From Labilibaculum euxinicum (GTDB taxonomy: Bacteria > Bacteroidota > Bacteroidia > Bacteroidales > Marinifilaceae): a DNA stretch of 55,047 nucleotides. Location of the stretch: assembly GCF_009795715.1 (NCBI RefSeq), contig NZ_WTCR01000019.1, positions 1-55,047 on the forward strand, in the 5' to 3' direction. A program made the position numbers and the translations under genes. The notes beneath the pieces were generated by a model. That model ran no database searches, was not told where the DNA came from, and saw only the letters and a program-made list of their open reading frames with translations. Below, one piece after another: positions 27,401-35,667 of the stretch (positions are counted from its first letter, which is position 1; each line of letters opens with the position of its first letter).

Positions 27401-28908
27401 TTCTTGGACCTATTGAAGACCTGTTGCAGCAAGACAATCTGGATGCAGCTCCAACTAAAAAGCTGCGGATTATTCGTAAAAATGCAAAACGCATGTTGCA
27501 GCTTGTCAATCAATTACTAGACTTCAGAAAAGTTCAGAACAATAAAATGCAATTAAAAATACAGGAAGTAGACCTGAACGAATTCACAAAAGACATTTTT
27601 GAAAGTTTCATCCCCTTAGCAAATCACAAACAAATTTTTTATTCATTTCAAAATTCAAGTACACCAATTAACATTTGGGGAGACCGGTCAAAATTAGATT
27701 CAATAATTTACAATCTAATTTCAAATGCTATCAAATTTACACCAAAAGGGAAAAAAGTAATTGTTAGTGTGAAAATTAATTCATCCGAAAATAAAGCCGA
27801 AGTTTTTGTTACTGATGAAGGCCCTGGAATTCCGGAAAAGAACATCTCCGAAATATTTAATCGATACACTATACTCAGCAACCACGATTTCGCGGGTACA
27901 GGAATAGGATTGTCATTAGCTCACGAATTGGCTATTCTGCATCATGGAAGTATTGAACTGTCATCTACAGTAGGAGAAGGCAGTGTTTTTTGTTTTTCAA
28001 TGCCTTTGAATAAAGAAAAATTAATGCAGTCGCCTAACACACAAGCGATAAGCGATGAATCCCAGCAACCAATTTATCATCATGTAGAAATAGAAGATGA
28101 TAATAATGTTACAGAAATCAGTGCTGATAATACAAATGATCAGGTGATACTTATTGTTGAAGACAATGAGGAGATTTTGGCATATACCAAAGATTCTCTG
28201 TCTTCACTGTATTCATGTATTGTTGCAAATAACGGAAAAGAAGGGCTTCGATTGGCACAAATTCATAATCCTGATGTTATTATTACAGATATAATGATGC
28301 CGGAAATGGATGGCATTGAGATGACACGTCTGTTAAAAGAAAATTTTACTACTTGTCACATACCAATTGTTATGATGACCGCAAAAGTAGATGTACAAGA
28401 TAAAATTACTGGTTTTGAAACGGGAGCAGAAGCTTACATCACAAAACCGCTTCAAATGGCTTACTTAAAGGCTGTTCTAAAAACATTGATTACTCAAAGA
28501 AAATTGGTTATTTCAAAATACCGGGATAATAAAACCATTGATCCAAAAACATTAAAGGTTAACTCAAAAGACGAAGACTTTTTGAAACAGTTAGTTACAT
28601 ACATAGAGACAAATTACGCAACAGAATTAAGTGTTGACAGTCTCTCTGGCTTTTGTTGTGTAAGCCGAACTGTATTTTACAATAAAATTAAAGGTTTAAC
28701 AGGACTAAGTCCTCTGGAATTTATTAGGGAAATTAAACTAAAAATTGCCATGCAGTTTTTAGAAAAAGGCTTTTCGGTTTCCGAAGTTGCCCATAAAATA
28801 GGTTATACTGATGTAAAATATTTCTCGAAACAATTTAGCTCTCAATATGGTTATCCGCCAAGTAAACTAAAGAAAATTAACAAATCCAAATCAGAAGGGA
28901 CAGAATAA
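24481..28908 (+). CDS. Hybrid two-component system (HTCS) sensor-regulator of the pectin locus
   Basis: A 1475-aa single-chain regulator. After a signal peptide come 14 two-component propeller repeats of the W-I/V-G-T type (about residues 30-790). A Y_Y_Y domain (about 833-905) and a membrane helix (about 915-935) follow. The HisKA domain has H965 in NISHEIRTP, the HATPase has NLISNAIKF near 1078, the receiver has D1270 in IITDIMMPEMDG, and an AraC-type HTH fills the last 110 residues. Such proteins sense an oligosaccharide in the periplasm and activate the linked locus. The first ATG lies 1 nt after a TATATTTG box, so M7 (24499) may be the true start; it also gives a cleaner signal peptide. 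It is divergent from GH28. Confidence 0.96.
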   Translation: MNKKKHMHQLRILIIIILSLLQSLCALSQDIYRFEHFNSENGLSQNTISSLLCDRKGFLWIGTMNGLNRYDGYRFKIYKSKKGDSNVFTNNRVIDLWEDDQGFIWMKTYDGYYHYLNPELELFKTIPEYVEIKSTKKSMATCFLQYSPEEIWVGTTNEGVLYLKYNSKLNNYTQSKHSDKGRYSITNKEVRFIVSGKDSSVWVGTKKGVNLLTKKDLNAGIFNFQHLFINYSFNSAIELNDEIWLGTDNHGIIKYNKNESSFRFLDMSNTAGFKSNQISNLYQSKDGIILATFVNKGVLAFNPDSNKWTKLKIHGDKILNVYFDKKDNAWITATEFGITKIELSTLKSKYYELTTKNQRVITDLERHVFYEDLDSNLWIGLHGGALTYYNSEKDQFIHYQNNPSNPNSISSSIVHCITEDLSGQMWLGTGQYKGGLEKIIKRDPAFTQILPIPEFNQITDNVVRSICQDKNGYIWFGTKAGDLHIYSPNLKKLSTIQSFHPTKNDPYKDNIYSIFIDHQNYLWLGTKGKGLLISQTPIPNNPAEYTKIKFNSYLNNPKDSTSLAGNNIYSISQDQRGNIWIGTFGNGICKTNTDHSRPLVFQSYSTNNSQLSSDLVRCIYNDSDSNLWVATSFGLNLVKANDLKQNNIIFQNFYYSAEKPNSINYNDVVEVFEDSKKQVWFGTFGGGVNKLSLPIVDTIQFSSVTSESGLSNDVIFGIKEDNSNHLWFSSENGLSRYDESNKSIQIYNESNGLAFNNFAENTCYTLADGRILFGGSNGIEVVQPELIKPSKQTNFIELTNFQLFNKDVIVGAPKSPLKKNISYTNDITLLSSQSSFSIEYSALNLSDPKKNQYAYLLENFDTDWNYVGNQTKATYTNLAPGEYKFKVKSTTRTGFWNENERVLRITISPAWWQTKLAFFAYLLFSIGLIIFSRYIIKRMNKFRNDLTIEKTINELKLRFFTNISHEIRTPLTLILGPIEDLLQQDNLDAAPTKKLRIIRKNAKRMLQLVNQLLDFRKVQNNKMQLKIQEVDLNEFTKDIFESFIPLANHKQIFYSFQNSSTPINIWGDRSKLDSIIYNLISNAIKFTPKGKKVIVSVKINSSENKAEVFVTDEGPGIPEKNISEIFNRYTILSNHDFAGTGIGLSLAHELAILHHGSIELSSTVGEGSVFCFSMPLNKEKLMQSPNTQAISDESQQPIYHHVEIEDDNNVTEISADNTNDQVILIVEDNEEILAYTKDSLSSLYSCIVANNGKEGLRLAQIHNPDVIITDIMMPEMDGIEMTRLLKENFTTCHIPIVMMTAKVDVQDKITGFETGAEAYITKPLQMAYLKAVLKTLITQRKLVISKYRDNKTIDPKTLKVNSKDEDFLKQLVTYIETNYATELSVDSLSGFCCVSRTVFYNKIKGLTGLSPLEFIREIKLKIAMQFLEKGFSVSEVAHKIGYTDVKYFSKQFSSQYGYPPSKLKKINKSKSEGTE

Positions 28909-28987
28909 TTCCTAATAATATTTGAATTGTAAATCGGCAAAACCAAATAATTCATAATTCAAAACAGAACTAAGATTGATTATAAAC

Positions 28988-30355
28988 TTACTTAAAAAAC
29001 TCGCCCAATTCTTTTTCCAATTGAAAGAAGGTTTGAGGTACAGCTACTGTTTTTAAGGATGGATCGATTAGAAACATGCTGGGTGTAACGTAAATATTAA
29101 ACAAATTTGCAGTTGTCCCGTTTAATCCATCGGTATCGCAGGCATTTATCCAAGGGTAATCGTTTTGCGAAACCATTTCATTCCAAAAGCCAAGATTACT
29201 ATCTAAGGATACGGCAACAACCTCTAACCCCATCTCATGATATTCAGGATACAAATCCTTAATGCGTTCCAACATTTCTCTGCTGTGAATACAACTCCCC
29301 GACCAAATTATCAGCAACGTTAAATCACTGTTAACATCAGATAATGATTGTATTTTGCCATCAAGGCAATGATTTAATTCTACATCGGGAACCAGCCAAA
29401 CTGTGTTATTTGCATGCGAATTTCGCATTCGGTTTTGTATGATTTTATTTCCCATTACATATTCGCAGGTATTCAAAACCTTATACGCATCAACAATTAA
29501 ATGATATATTTCAGGAAGCTTTTGTTCCGGGTATCGGTTCATTAAATAGTTCGCCAGATATTTTTGTGAGCTTGGATCCAGTTCTGTTAGCCAAAACAGA
29601 TTACTTATCACATCATTTATCTTCGTATAATTTTCCTCTTTTATCAGATCTTCAATATAATTGGCTTTTAAGTATTTCCCAATTTTTTCATAATAGACAG
29701 GCGTAGCTTGTAATACCGAATCTGAAAAGGCGAAATAATCAAAAAAATGCTTTTGATAATAGTCATCGTAATTCTTTCCTTTTAATTTTAAATCCGGTTC
29801 CAACTCCTGTTTGGCCAGAGCCATGCGCGCCGGCCATGAATCAATATGAGATCTCCATAATTCTTTCAACAATATCTTCTTCTCTTTTTGCACCAACTTA
29901 AATTGAGCGTGCAATTCTTTATAGGAAGAATCTTTCTCATTTAAATTCACCAAGGTTTCCCTCAAAGTTCCAATTTTTTGATTCAATACATTAAATTCTG
30001 AAAGGTAATACTGGAACTGATTATTTTCATCCTTATCCGGAAAACGAAGCTCTCCAAGAACTGGCTTGCCATCCAGTGAAAAATGAAAGTCAGGATCCGA
30101 AATCAGAAAATCAATATTTCCTAATTCACCGGCAAGTCTGTAAAAACCGTAATTACCTTCCCACGAAAAAGAAAGGATTCCATTATCGCCTACTTTTGCC
30201 TGTCCCACAACAAATGAACCACCTTCATCGCCTCTCACAAGCAGAAACTGTTCCTGCTTACAATCGGGCATCTCCACAGTTAATTTAAGTTGTATTTGTC
30301 CAAATACAGTCTGTGAAATCAACAAAAATACAAATGCAAGAATTTTATTATTCAT
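28988..30355 (-). CDS. Exported thioredoxin-like (TlpA/AhpC-TSA) protein with CxxS active site
   Basis: A 455-aa protein from the chosen start at 30355, which opens a signal peptide ending TVFGQ. Earlier in-frame ATGs would place 33 polar residues before it. The N-terminal part looks like a DUF4369-type beta domain, and the middle is helical. The C-terminal thioredoxin fold has LLIIWSGSCIHSREM, then LEVVAVSLDS, and YVTPSMFLID supplies the cis-Pro. At the redox site the motif is C355-I-H-S358 instead of CxxC, so only one thiol remains. Periplasmic location is expected. The role is unknown. It is convergent with the HTCS gene and shows no pectin-specific feature. Confidence 0.8.
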   Translation of the reverse strand: MNNKILAFVFLLISQTVFGQIQLKLTVEMPDCKQEQFLLVRGDEGGSFVVGQAKVGDNGILSFSWEGNYGFYRLAGELGNIDFLISDPDFHFSLDGKPVLGELRFPDKDENNQFQYYLSEFNVLNQKIGTLRETLVNLNEKDSSYKELHAQFKLVQKEKKILLKELWRSHIDSWPARMALAKQELEPDLKLKGKNYDDYYQKHFFDYFAFSDSVLQATPVYYEKIGKYLKANYIEDLIKEENYTKINDVISNLFWLTELDPSSQKYLANYLMNRYPEQKLPEIYHLIVDAYKVLNTCEYVMGNKIIQNRMRNSHANNTVWLVPDVELNHCLDGKIQSLSDVNSDLTLLIIWSGSCIHSREMLERIKDLYPEYHEMGLEVVAVSLDSNLGFWNEMVSQNDYPWINACDTDGLNGTTANLFNIYVTPSMFLIDPSLKTVAVPQTFFQLEKELGEFFK

Positions 30356-30531
30356 GAATCTCATGCTCCTGTTTAAATAATATAAGTACCAAAGTAAGTC
30401 ATAAAGGTACATATTCCTGTTATGGATAGCCAAACCCATCCATTTAATTAACAAATTAGATTAACCATTGAATTAAAATGAATTTTTCCCGTTCTAAAAT
30501 TTTATTGTAAATTTAATATCCTAAATAAAAA

Positions 30532-30604
30532 GATTCCTTAGCTCAGCTGGCAGAGCACATCACTTTTAATGATGGGGTCCTGGGTTCGAGCCCCAGAGGG
30601 ATCA
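30532..30604 (+). tRNA. tRNA-Lys (anticodon UUU), second complete copy
   Basis: The 73-nt cloverleaf is the same as the copy at 54-126 except for two bases. One is in the D arm (GGCAGAGC for GGTAGAGC) and one is in the T loop (TTCGAGC for TTCGAAC). The anticodon loop is CTTTTAA and the discriminator is A. A hairpin terminator follows at 30610-30638. Confidence 0.95.
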
Positions 30605-30609
30605 CAAAT

Positions 30610-30638
30610 AAACCATCAAATAAGTTTGATGGTTTTTC
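30610..30638 (+). terminator. Terminator of the tRNA-Lys at 30532
   Basis: A perfect 11-bp stem AAACCATCAAA / TTTGATGGTTT (30610-30620, 30625-30635) with loop TAAG runs into a short T tract, 5 nt after the tRNA. Confidence 0.9.
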
Positions 30639-30760
30639 CATTTTACAGCGATAAACAAAAGCCTGCTTTCTTTAAACATTTTGCTTATATTTAATGGAAT
30701 AATTTCAATATACATGCAACGCATGATTCCCGCATTCGTCATTAGAATAGAAATCGATTA

Positions 30761-31330
30761 ATGAGCTCATTGTACAAGAACATTCACCAGGACCTGATTG
30801 AGCTTTGCGGAAAAAATGACCCCAAAGCCCAATTCAAAATCTACAAGTTATACTACAAAGCAATGTATAACTCATCTTTACGGATAGTAAAGGATGTTGC
30901 GGAAGCTGAAGATATCATGCAGGAATCATTTCTTGCTGCATTCCGAAACATTAAAAAATACAAAGGAAAGGTTAGTTTTGGTGCATGGTTAAAAAGAATT
31001 GTTGTAAACCGTTCTTTGGATAGTTTAAAAAAGAAAAAACTGGAATTATTTCCTATCGACAATGAGCTGTATAAATTATCAGAAGAAGAAGAAGATAACC
31101 ATAACTTAGAATATTCAGAAGAACAAATTGCTATATTAAAAAAAGGAATAGACCTGCTACCAACAGGCTATCGAATTATCCTGAATCTGTATTTAATTGA
31201 AGGCTATGATCATGAAGAAATAGGAAGTATTCTTAACATTACCTCTTCCACTTCTCGATCACAATTCCTAAGGGCAAAGAAAAAACTGATTCAGATAATT
31301 TCGGAAAAAGAAAACCAAAAAATGCTATGA
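30761..31330 (+). CDS. ECF-type RNA polymerase sigma factor
   Basis: A 189-aa sigma-70 family protein with regions 2 and 4 only. Region 2 runs over residues 20-95 and includes AEAEDIMQESFLAAFRNIKKY and FGAWLKRIVVNRSLD. Region 4 is LLPTGYRIILNLYLIEGYDH followed by the helix-turn-helix EEIGSILNITSSTSRSQFLRAKKKL. It directs polymerase to a small regulon, often its own operon. The following genes, a one-span membrane protein and an exported DUF4097-like protein, suggest a sigma/anti-sigma envelope-response cassette. An 80-nt structured spacer separates it from the next gene. Confidence 0.92.
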   Translation: MSSLYKNIHQDLIELCGKNDPKAQFKIYKLYYKAMYNSSLRIVKDVAEAEDIMQESFLAAFRNIKKYKGKVSFGAWLKRIVVNRSLDSLKKKKLELFPIDNELYKLSEEEEDNHNLEYSEEQIAILKKGIDLLPTGYRIILNLYLIEGYDHEEIGSILNITSSTSRSQFLRAKKKLIQIISEKENQKML

Positions 31331-31332
31331 AT

Positions 31333-31412
31333 CCTTCTCTTCTTTTTATGAACATTAATAGCTCTCAATTTTTGAGCTTAATTAATTGAAGAAGATAAAA
31401 ATGAAAAGAAGG
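31333..31412. other. Structured spacer (long imperfect hairpin) between sigma factor and membrane partner
   Basis: Arms at 31333-31349 and 31395-31412 are complementary over about 16 pairs, with one mismatch and one bulge. Inside, ATTAAT...AGCTC pairs with GAGCT...ATTAAT around a loop near TCAATTTTT. Together they can fold almost the whole 80 nt. No T run follows, so it is not a standard terminator. It may set the ratio of the two products or affect mRNA processing. Confidence 0.5.
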
Positions 31413-31444
31413 TTACATACTACAATCAATGAAAATTTGTAAGT

Positions 31445-31990
31445 ATGAAAGACTTAGAAAAAATTTTACGAGATCATAAAGATCAATTCGATGATTATGA
31501 ACCACAGGATGGTCATTTCGAAAATTTTCTTGAAAAACTAAACCATCAAAAGAAAAGAAATGTATTCGAAAGCATCCCAAACTTTTTAAAAGTGGCTGTA
31601 ATAATTACTTTTGTAATCTTTTCGGGACTGGTTGGATATCAGATTCGAAATATGCAGGGCGATCATTTAGGATTGGGAGCAATATCTCCTGAATACAAGG
31701 AAGTTGAAGCATTTTACACTGCAAACATCAACAATCAGCTAGGCATGTTGAAACAACTTGGTAATTTTGATAAGAAACAACACCAAAGTATACTGAGTGA
31801 AGAATTAAAAGATATGGATGAACGATATTCGCAGCTAAAAAAAGAACTTAAATTGCATCCCGATGACGATAGAATTATTCAGGCAATGATTGAATATTAT
31901 CAGGTGAAAACGAGTATTTTAAATCGTATAATCGAACAATTATATCTGATTAAAAAACAAAACAGAAACAACCTGAATACAGCAGTATAA
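31445..31990 (+). CDS. Single-span membrane protein, putative anti-sigma partner
   Basis: A 181-aa protein. The first 50 residues are charged and cytoplasmic, with GHFENFLEKL, a short helix seen in many Bacteroidota anti-sigma-like proteins. One membrane span, FLKVAVIITFVIFSGLVGY, covers about residues 50-70. The outer part (75-181) is helical and probably coiled coil, with EELKDMDERYSQLKKELKLH. It does not match a known anti-sigma domain such as ZAS or FecR. The role is inferred from its position between an ECF sigma factor and a DUF4097-like gene. The next gene starts 46 bp later, so the three genes are likely one operon. Confidence 0.65.
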   Translation: MKDLEKILRDHKDQFDDYEPQDGHFENFLEKLNHQKKRNVFESIPNFLKVAVIITFVIFSGLVGYQIRNMQGDHLGLGAISPEYKEVEAFYTANINNQLGMLKQLGNFDKKQHQSILSEELKDMDERYSQLKKELKLHPDDDRIIQAMIEYYQVKTSILNRIIEQLYLIKKQNRNNLNTAV

Positions 31991-32036
31991 TTAAGATAAT
32001 ATCATACAAAAAAAATACACCCTAAATAAAAAGACT

Positions 32037-33098
32037 ATGAAGACATTAAAATTCAAATTTTCTGCTCTCTTATTTGTTGTACTTCTTGCTTTTACAACAA
32101 ATGCCTTTGCATTAGATGACTTCGAGAAACAGATTAAAGAAGTGTTCTCTGCTGCAGAAGGCACAGAATTCAGTATCAATAACAAATACGGCGATGTTAA
32201 CATTAAAAATTGGGATCGTGATTCCGTATCCATTAATGTTGTCATCACGTTAGAAACCTCGAGTGAAGAAAAAGCCAAATTACTCTTTAAGAGTATCGAC
32301 ATAAAACTCAATAAAACGGGGAATGAAATAACCGCCGTAACCGAAATGTCGCATCAATTCAAAACAGGTAACAAATTCAGTATCGATTACGAAATATTTA
32401 TGCCTGCATATGTCAAGCTGGATATTTCGAATAAGTTTGGTAACATTTACATCAATACTTTGCGTGCGAAAGCAAATATTAATTTAAGCTACGGAAACCT
32501 TCAAGGCGAAAATTTTCTTTATCCGGAAGATAAACCTGTTAGTACTATTAATCTGAGTTATGCTAAAGCAACAATAAGTGAGTGCAACAGAACCAAATTA
32601 ACTCTTAAGTATTCGAAAATGAATATTGGTACAAGTAAGGCTTTAGTTGTGGTTAGCCGTTACTCAAAATTACATCTTGATAACAATGAAACCGTTCTTG
32701 CTGATAGTAAATACGATGCTTTCGATATTGTAAACACCAATACTTTTTTAGTTACAATGGGACAATATTCCGATTTCAAAATTGAAAATGTAAATCGGAA
32801 TTTGGAATTGAATCTTCGTTACGGAAATTGTAAAATTGAAAATGTTTCTAAAGAATTTGAATCAATTAAAGTTGACAATCAATATGTTGCCAGCAAAATT
32901 GCGATTGAAGAAGGAGCAAACTACACACTGGACGCAGAAACAAAATATTGTGGCATAAGCTATCCTGAAGATGCTCAGGTAATTCAAAAAATTGTTAACA
33001 ACTCAGAAACTTCACTAAAAGTTGTTGTAGGACAGTCTGCATCACCAAAAGGAAAAGTTATCATTAACAGCCAGTACGGCAATGTGAGTCTTAAATAG
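32037..33098 (+). CDS. Exported DUF4097-like beta-helix protein
   Basis: A 353-aa protein with a signal peptide cut near NAFA (residue 25). The mature part is a ladder of short strands with repeated NKYGDVNIKNWD-, NLSYGNLQGEN- and NLRYGNCKIENV-like steps, as in the DUF4097 / putative adhesin (head domain) fold. These proteins often follow ECF sigma/anti-sigma pairs in Bacteroidota; their biochemical role is unknown. No lipobox or membrane anchor is visible, so it is periplasmic or outer-face. It is the third gene of the sigma operon, ended by the terminator at 33121-33152. Confidence 0.75.
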   Translation: MKTLKFKFSALLFVVLLAFTTNAFALDDFEKQIKEVFSAAEGTEFSINNKYGDVNIKNWDRDSVSINVVITLETSSEEKAKLLFKSIDIKLNKTGNEITAVTEMSHQFKTGNKFSIDYEIFMPAYVKLDISNKFGNIYINTLRAKANINLSYGNLQGENFLYPEDKPVSTINLSYAKATISECNRTKLTLKYSKMNIGTSKALVVVSRYSKLHLDNNETVLADSKYDAFDIVNTNTFLVTMGQYSDFKIENVNRNLELNLRYGNCKIENVSKEFESIKVDNQYVASKIAIEEGANYTLDAETKYCGISYPEDAQVIQKIVNNSETSLKVVVGQSASPKGKVIINSQYGNVSLK

Positions 33099-33120
33099 CT
33101 AACCAACAAGTCATACACCA

Positions 33121-33152
33121 TCCCTCTTTGCCAGGCAAAGGGGGATTTTTTT
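33121..33152 (+). terminator. Terminator of the sigma/DUF4097 operon
   Basis: A 12-nt arm TCCCTCTTTGCC (33121-33132) pairs with GGCAAAGGGGGA (33134-33145), with one mismatch and a tight loop, and runs into seven T. It lies 22 nt after the stop codon. Confidence 0.9.
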
Positions 33153-33250
33153 ATTAAAAGAACCTAAAACAGTAAAAAATATATCTGGTTTTCGCCCGAT
33201 ATAATTCATAATATTGTAATTTTAGCCTGTAAACAACTAGAAACCCAAAA

Positions 33251-35023
33251 ATGACTGTTGCTGAGAGAGTAAACGCTTTGCGTTCTTTATTGCATGAAAA
33301 AAATATTCATGCCTATATTATTACCAGTACCGATCCTCATATGAGTGAATACGTTCCTGACAGATGGACAACTCGTCAATGGTTATCTGGATTTACCGGC
33401 TCGGCAGGAACACTTATCATCACCCAGGAAAAAGCTGGTCTGTGGACAGATTCCAGATATTTTCTACAAGCGGAGACCCAATTAGCAGGAAGTGGAATTG
33501 AGCTTTTTAAAATGGGAACGGCGGGAACTCCTACTCAAAACGAATGGTTATCCGGCGAACTACCTATTAATCCAAATGTTGGATTTGACGGAACTTGTTT
33601 TTCTGTAGCACAAACCAGAGAATTAAAAAACAAATTAGGTGATTTGGGCATTAATATCATTGAAGAATTCGATCTGGTTAATGAAATCTGGGAAAGTCGT
33701 CCCAAATTGCCAAACCAACCAATTTTCGATCATGAAGTTTCCTATTCCGGTCAAACCAGATATAGTAAATTGCTGCAAATCCGCAAAAAAATGAAAGAAT
33801 GCGAATGCAATTTTCATTTTGTGGGCAGCTTGGATGACGTAGCCTGGATTTTCAATATCAGAGGAAATGATATAGATTACAATCCCCTTGTCTTGGCCTA
33901 TGCCATAATAGGAATCGAATCGGCGACTCTTTATTTGGGCGAAGATCAAATTTCCAATGATTTGATTCAAAAATTAGCCGAAGATGAGATTTACATTGCA
34001 GATTACGGTCAGATATTTAACGATTTAGATAAAATCCCGGGATCTGCAAGTGTTCTGCTTGATGTAAACCGAACCAATTTAAATGCATTTTACTCAATAA
34101 GTGCTAATATCGTTGAAAGAGAAAACCCTTCTCAACTGCTGAAAAGTATAAAAAATGACATAGAAATAGACGGAATGAAAAATGCCATGAAGAAGGATGG
34201 CGTGGCTCTTACTCAATTCTACTATTGGCTCGAAGAAAATATTGGCAAAACTAAGATTACCGAATTTACGTTAATGGGTAAACTGAAAGAATTCAGATCT
34301 CTTCAGAAAAATTTTAAAGGAGAAAGCTTTGGAAGTATTGTTGGGTACAAAGATCATGGTGCTCATCCTCACTACTCTACCACACCCGAATCGGATGTGG
34401 AAATTAAAGCTGAAGGGCTGCTTCTTATTGATTCGGGCGCACAATATCTGGATGGTACTACAGACATAACCAGAACCATTCCGATGGGCGAACTAAACGA
34501 AGAGGAAAAAACTGATTTCACTTTGGTTTTGAAAGGAATGATTCAATTGGCAATGGCTAAATTCCCGAAAGGAACACTCGGTTGCAATTTGGATATTTTA
34601 GCTCGTCAGGCATTATGGAACAAAGGTAAAAATTACGGCCACGGAACCGGGCATGGTGTTGGATGTTTTATGAATGTTCACGAAGGTCCGCAAAGTATCC
34701 GACAGGAAATTAAAGATCAGGCCTTATTACCTGGAATGATAACTTCTGATGAACCAGGATTTTATCGCGAAGAATTCTACGGCATCAGACATGAAAATCT
34801 TATTCTATGCTGTCAGGAAGAAACAACTCAATTTGGTGAATTTCTAAACTTTGAAACGATCACTTTATGCCATTTCGAAACTAAAGGAATTATTTGCGAA
34901 CTTCTCACTCCGGAAGAAAGACAATGGTTGAATAATTATCATCAGAAAGTTTACGATGTATTGTCTCCCGAACTGGATGAAAGTCATCAGAACTGGTTAA
35001 AAGAAAAAACCAAAGCGATATAA
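33251..35023 (+). CDS. pepP: Xaa-Pro aminopeptidase (aminopeptidase P, M24B)
   Basis: A 590-aa cytoplasmic metallopeptidase of the long three-domain aminopeptidase P type. It removes an N-terminal residue before proline. Two creatinase-like N-terminal domains (about 1-310) precede the pita-bread catalytic domain. Metal ligands are in LLIDSGAQYLDGTTDITRTI (two Asp), GHGTGHGVGCFMNVHEGP (His), ITSDEPGFY (Glu) and GIRHENL (Glu). A short C-terminal helical tail follows. The gene is single, starting 98 bp after the preceding terminator and ending 7 bp before a strong bidirectional hairpin. Confidence 0.93.
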   Translation: MTVAERVNALRSLLHEKNIHAYIITSTDPHMSEYVPDRWTTRQWLSGFTGSAGTLIITQEKAGLWTDSRYFLQAETQLAGSGIELFKMGTAGTPTQNEWLSGELPINPNVGFDGTCFSVAQTRELKNKLGDLGINIIEEFDLVNEIWESRPKLPNQPIFDHEVSYSGQTRYSKLLQIRKKMKECECNFHFVGSLDDVAWIFNIRGNDIDYNPLVLAYAIIGIESATLYLGEDQISNDLIQKLAEDEIYIADYGQIFNDLDKIPGSASVLLDVNRTNLNAFYSISANIVERENPSQLLKSIKNDIEIDGMKNAMKKDGVALTQFYYWLEENIGKTKITEFTLMGKLKEFRSLQKNFKGESFGSIVGYKDHGAHPHYSTTPESDVEIKAEGLLLIDSGAQYLDGTTDITRTIPMGELNEEEKTDFTLVLKGMIQLAMAKFPKGTLGCNLDILARQALWNKGKNYGHGTGHGVGCFMNVHEGPQSIRQEIKDQALLPGMITSDEPGFYREEFYGIRHENLILCCQEETTQFGEFLNFETITLCHFETKGIICELLTPEERQWLNNYHQKVYDVLSPELDESHQNWLKEKTKAI

Positions 35024-35030
35024 AATAAGG

Positions 35031-35058
35031 AACGCCTCAATTATGAGGCGTTTTTTTT
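35031..35058. terminator. Bidirectional terminator between pepP and the YjbQ gene
   Basis: A perfect 9-bp stem AACGCCTCA / TGAGGCGTT (35031-35039, 35044-35052) with loop ATTA is followed by an eight-T run on the plus strand. On the minus strand the YjbQ stop codon abuts it, but the A-run there gives a weaker signal. Confidence 0.85.
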
Positions 35059-35467
35059 ACGAATATATAGTAACAACCAACTTTCTTCTGCCACCTCTAT
35101 TTCTAAACTCGCAAAGATAAATCCCTTGCCAGGTTCCCATGTTTAACTGATGATTCGTAATTGGAATTGTAAGTTCCGGACCAATTAGCGAGGTTTTCAC
35201 ATGTGCAGGCATATCCTCTGAGCCTTCCAAAGTATGAGTATAGAAAGACTGGTTTTCGGGCACAATTTTGTTCATGATTGATTCAAAATCATCGCGGACC
35301 GAAGGATCGGCATTTTCATTTATACTTAAGGCCGCTGAAGTATGTTTCAGAAATAAATGAAGGATTCCTATTTTCGGCAAATTGCTTAAGTGCCCGGCAA
35401 TCTCAGAATCGATAAGGTGATACCCCCTGCCATAAGCCGGTAAAGTAATTTCTAATTGTTGAATCAT
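35057..35467 (-). CDS. yjbQ: YjbQ (UPF0047) family protein
   Basis: A 136-aa protein. The start at 35467 (MIQQLEITLP) gives the family length of about 138; the open frame continues to 35563 but the extra 32 residues are not conserved. Family blocks are LHLFLKHTSAALSINENADP, VRDDFES, HVKTSLIGPELTIPI and GTWQGIYLCEFRNRGGRR. Histidines and the GxWQ motif line the active cleft. E. coli YjbQ has weak thiamine-phosphate synthase activity, but the cellular role is not settled. Single gene. Confidence 0.88.
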   Translation of the reverse strand: MIQQLEITLPAYGRGYHLIDSEIAGHLSNLPKIGILHLFLKHTSAALSINENADPSVRDDFESIMNKIVPENQSFYTHTLEGSEDMPAHVKTSLIGPELTIPITNHQLNMGTWQGIYLCEFRNRGGRRKLVVTIYS

Positions 35468-35588
35468 AGATCTGGTATTATACCAAATTAATATCAAAAC
35501 CTTTAAACTATTCTTTTTTATAAAAATACTGTCGATATTAAATTGGCAACTGTAATTTAACACAAGATAGTGTATTCAGCACAATCCT

Positions 35589-35640
35589 CAAAAAAAGCAG
35601 ATTCCTATAACCGGAGCTCTAAACGATCCAATTATAGGAA
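35589..35640 (-). terminator. Terminator of the gene at 35668
   Basis: A 9-bp stem TTCCTATAA / TTATAGGAA (35602-35610, 35632-35640) closes a 21-nt loop. On the minus strand it is followed by a seven-T run (plus-strand A at 35590-35596). It lies 27 nt past the stop. Confidence 0.7.
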
Positions 35641-35667
35641 CTGCCTAATAATTCTTGTACTAAACAA

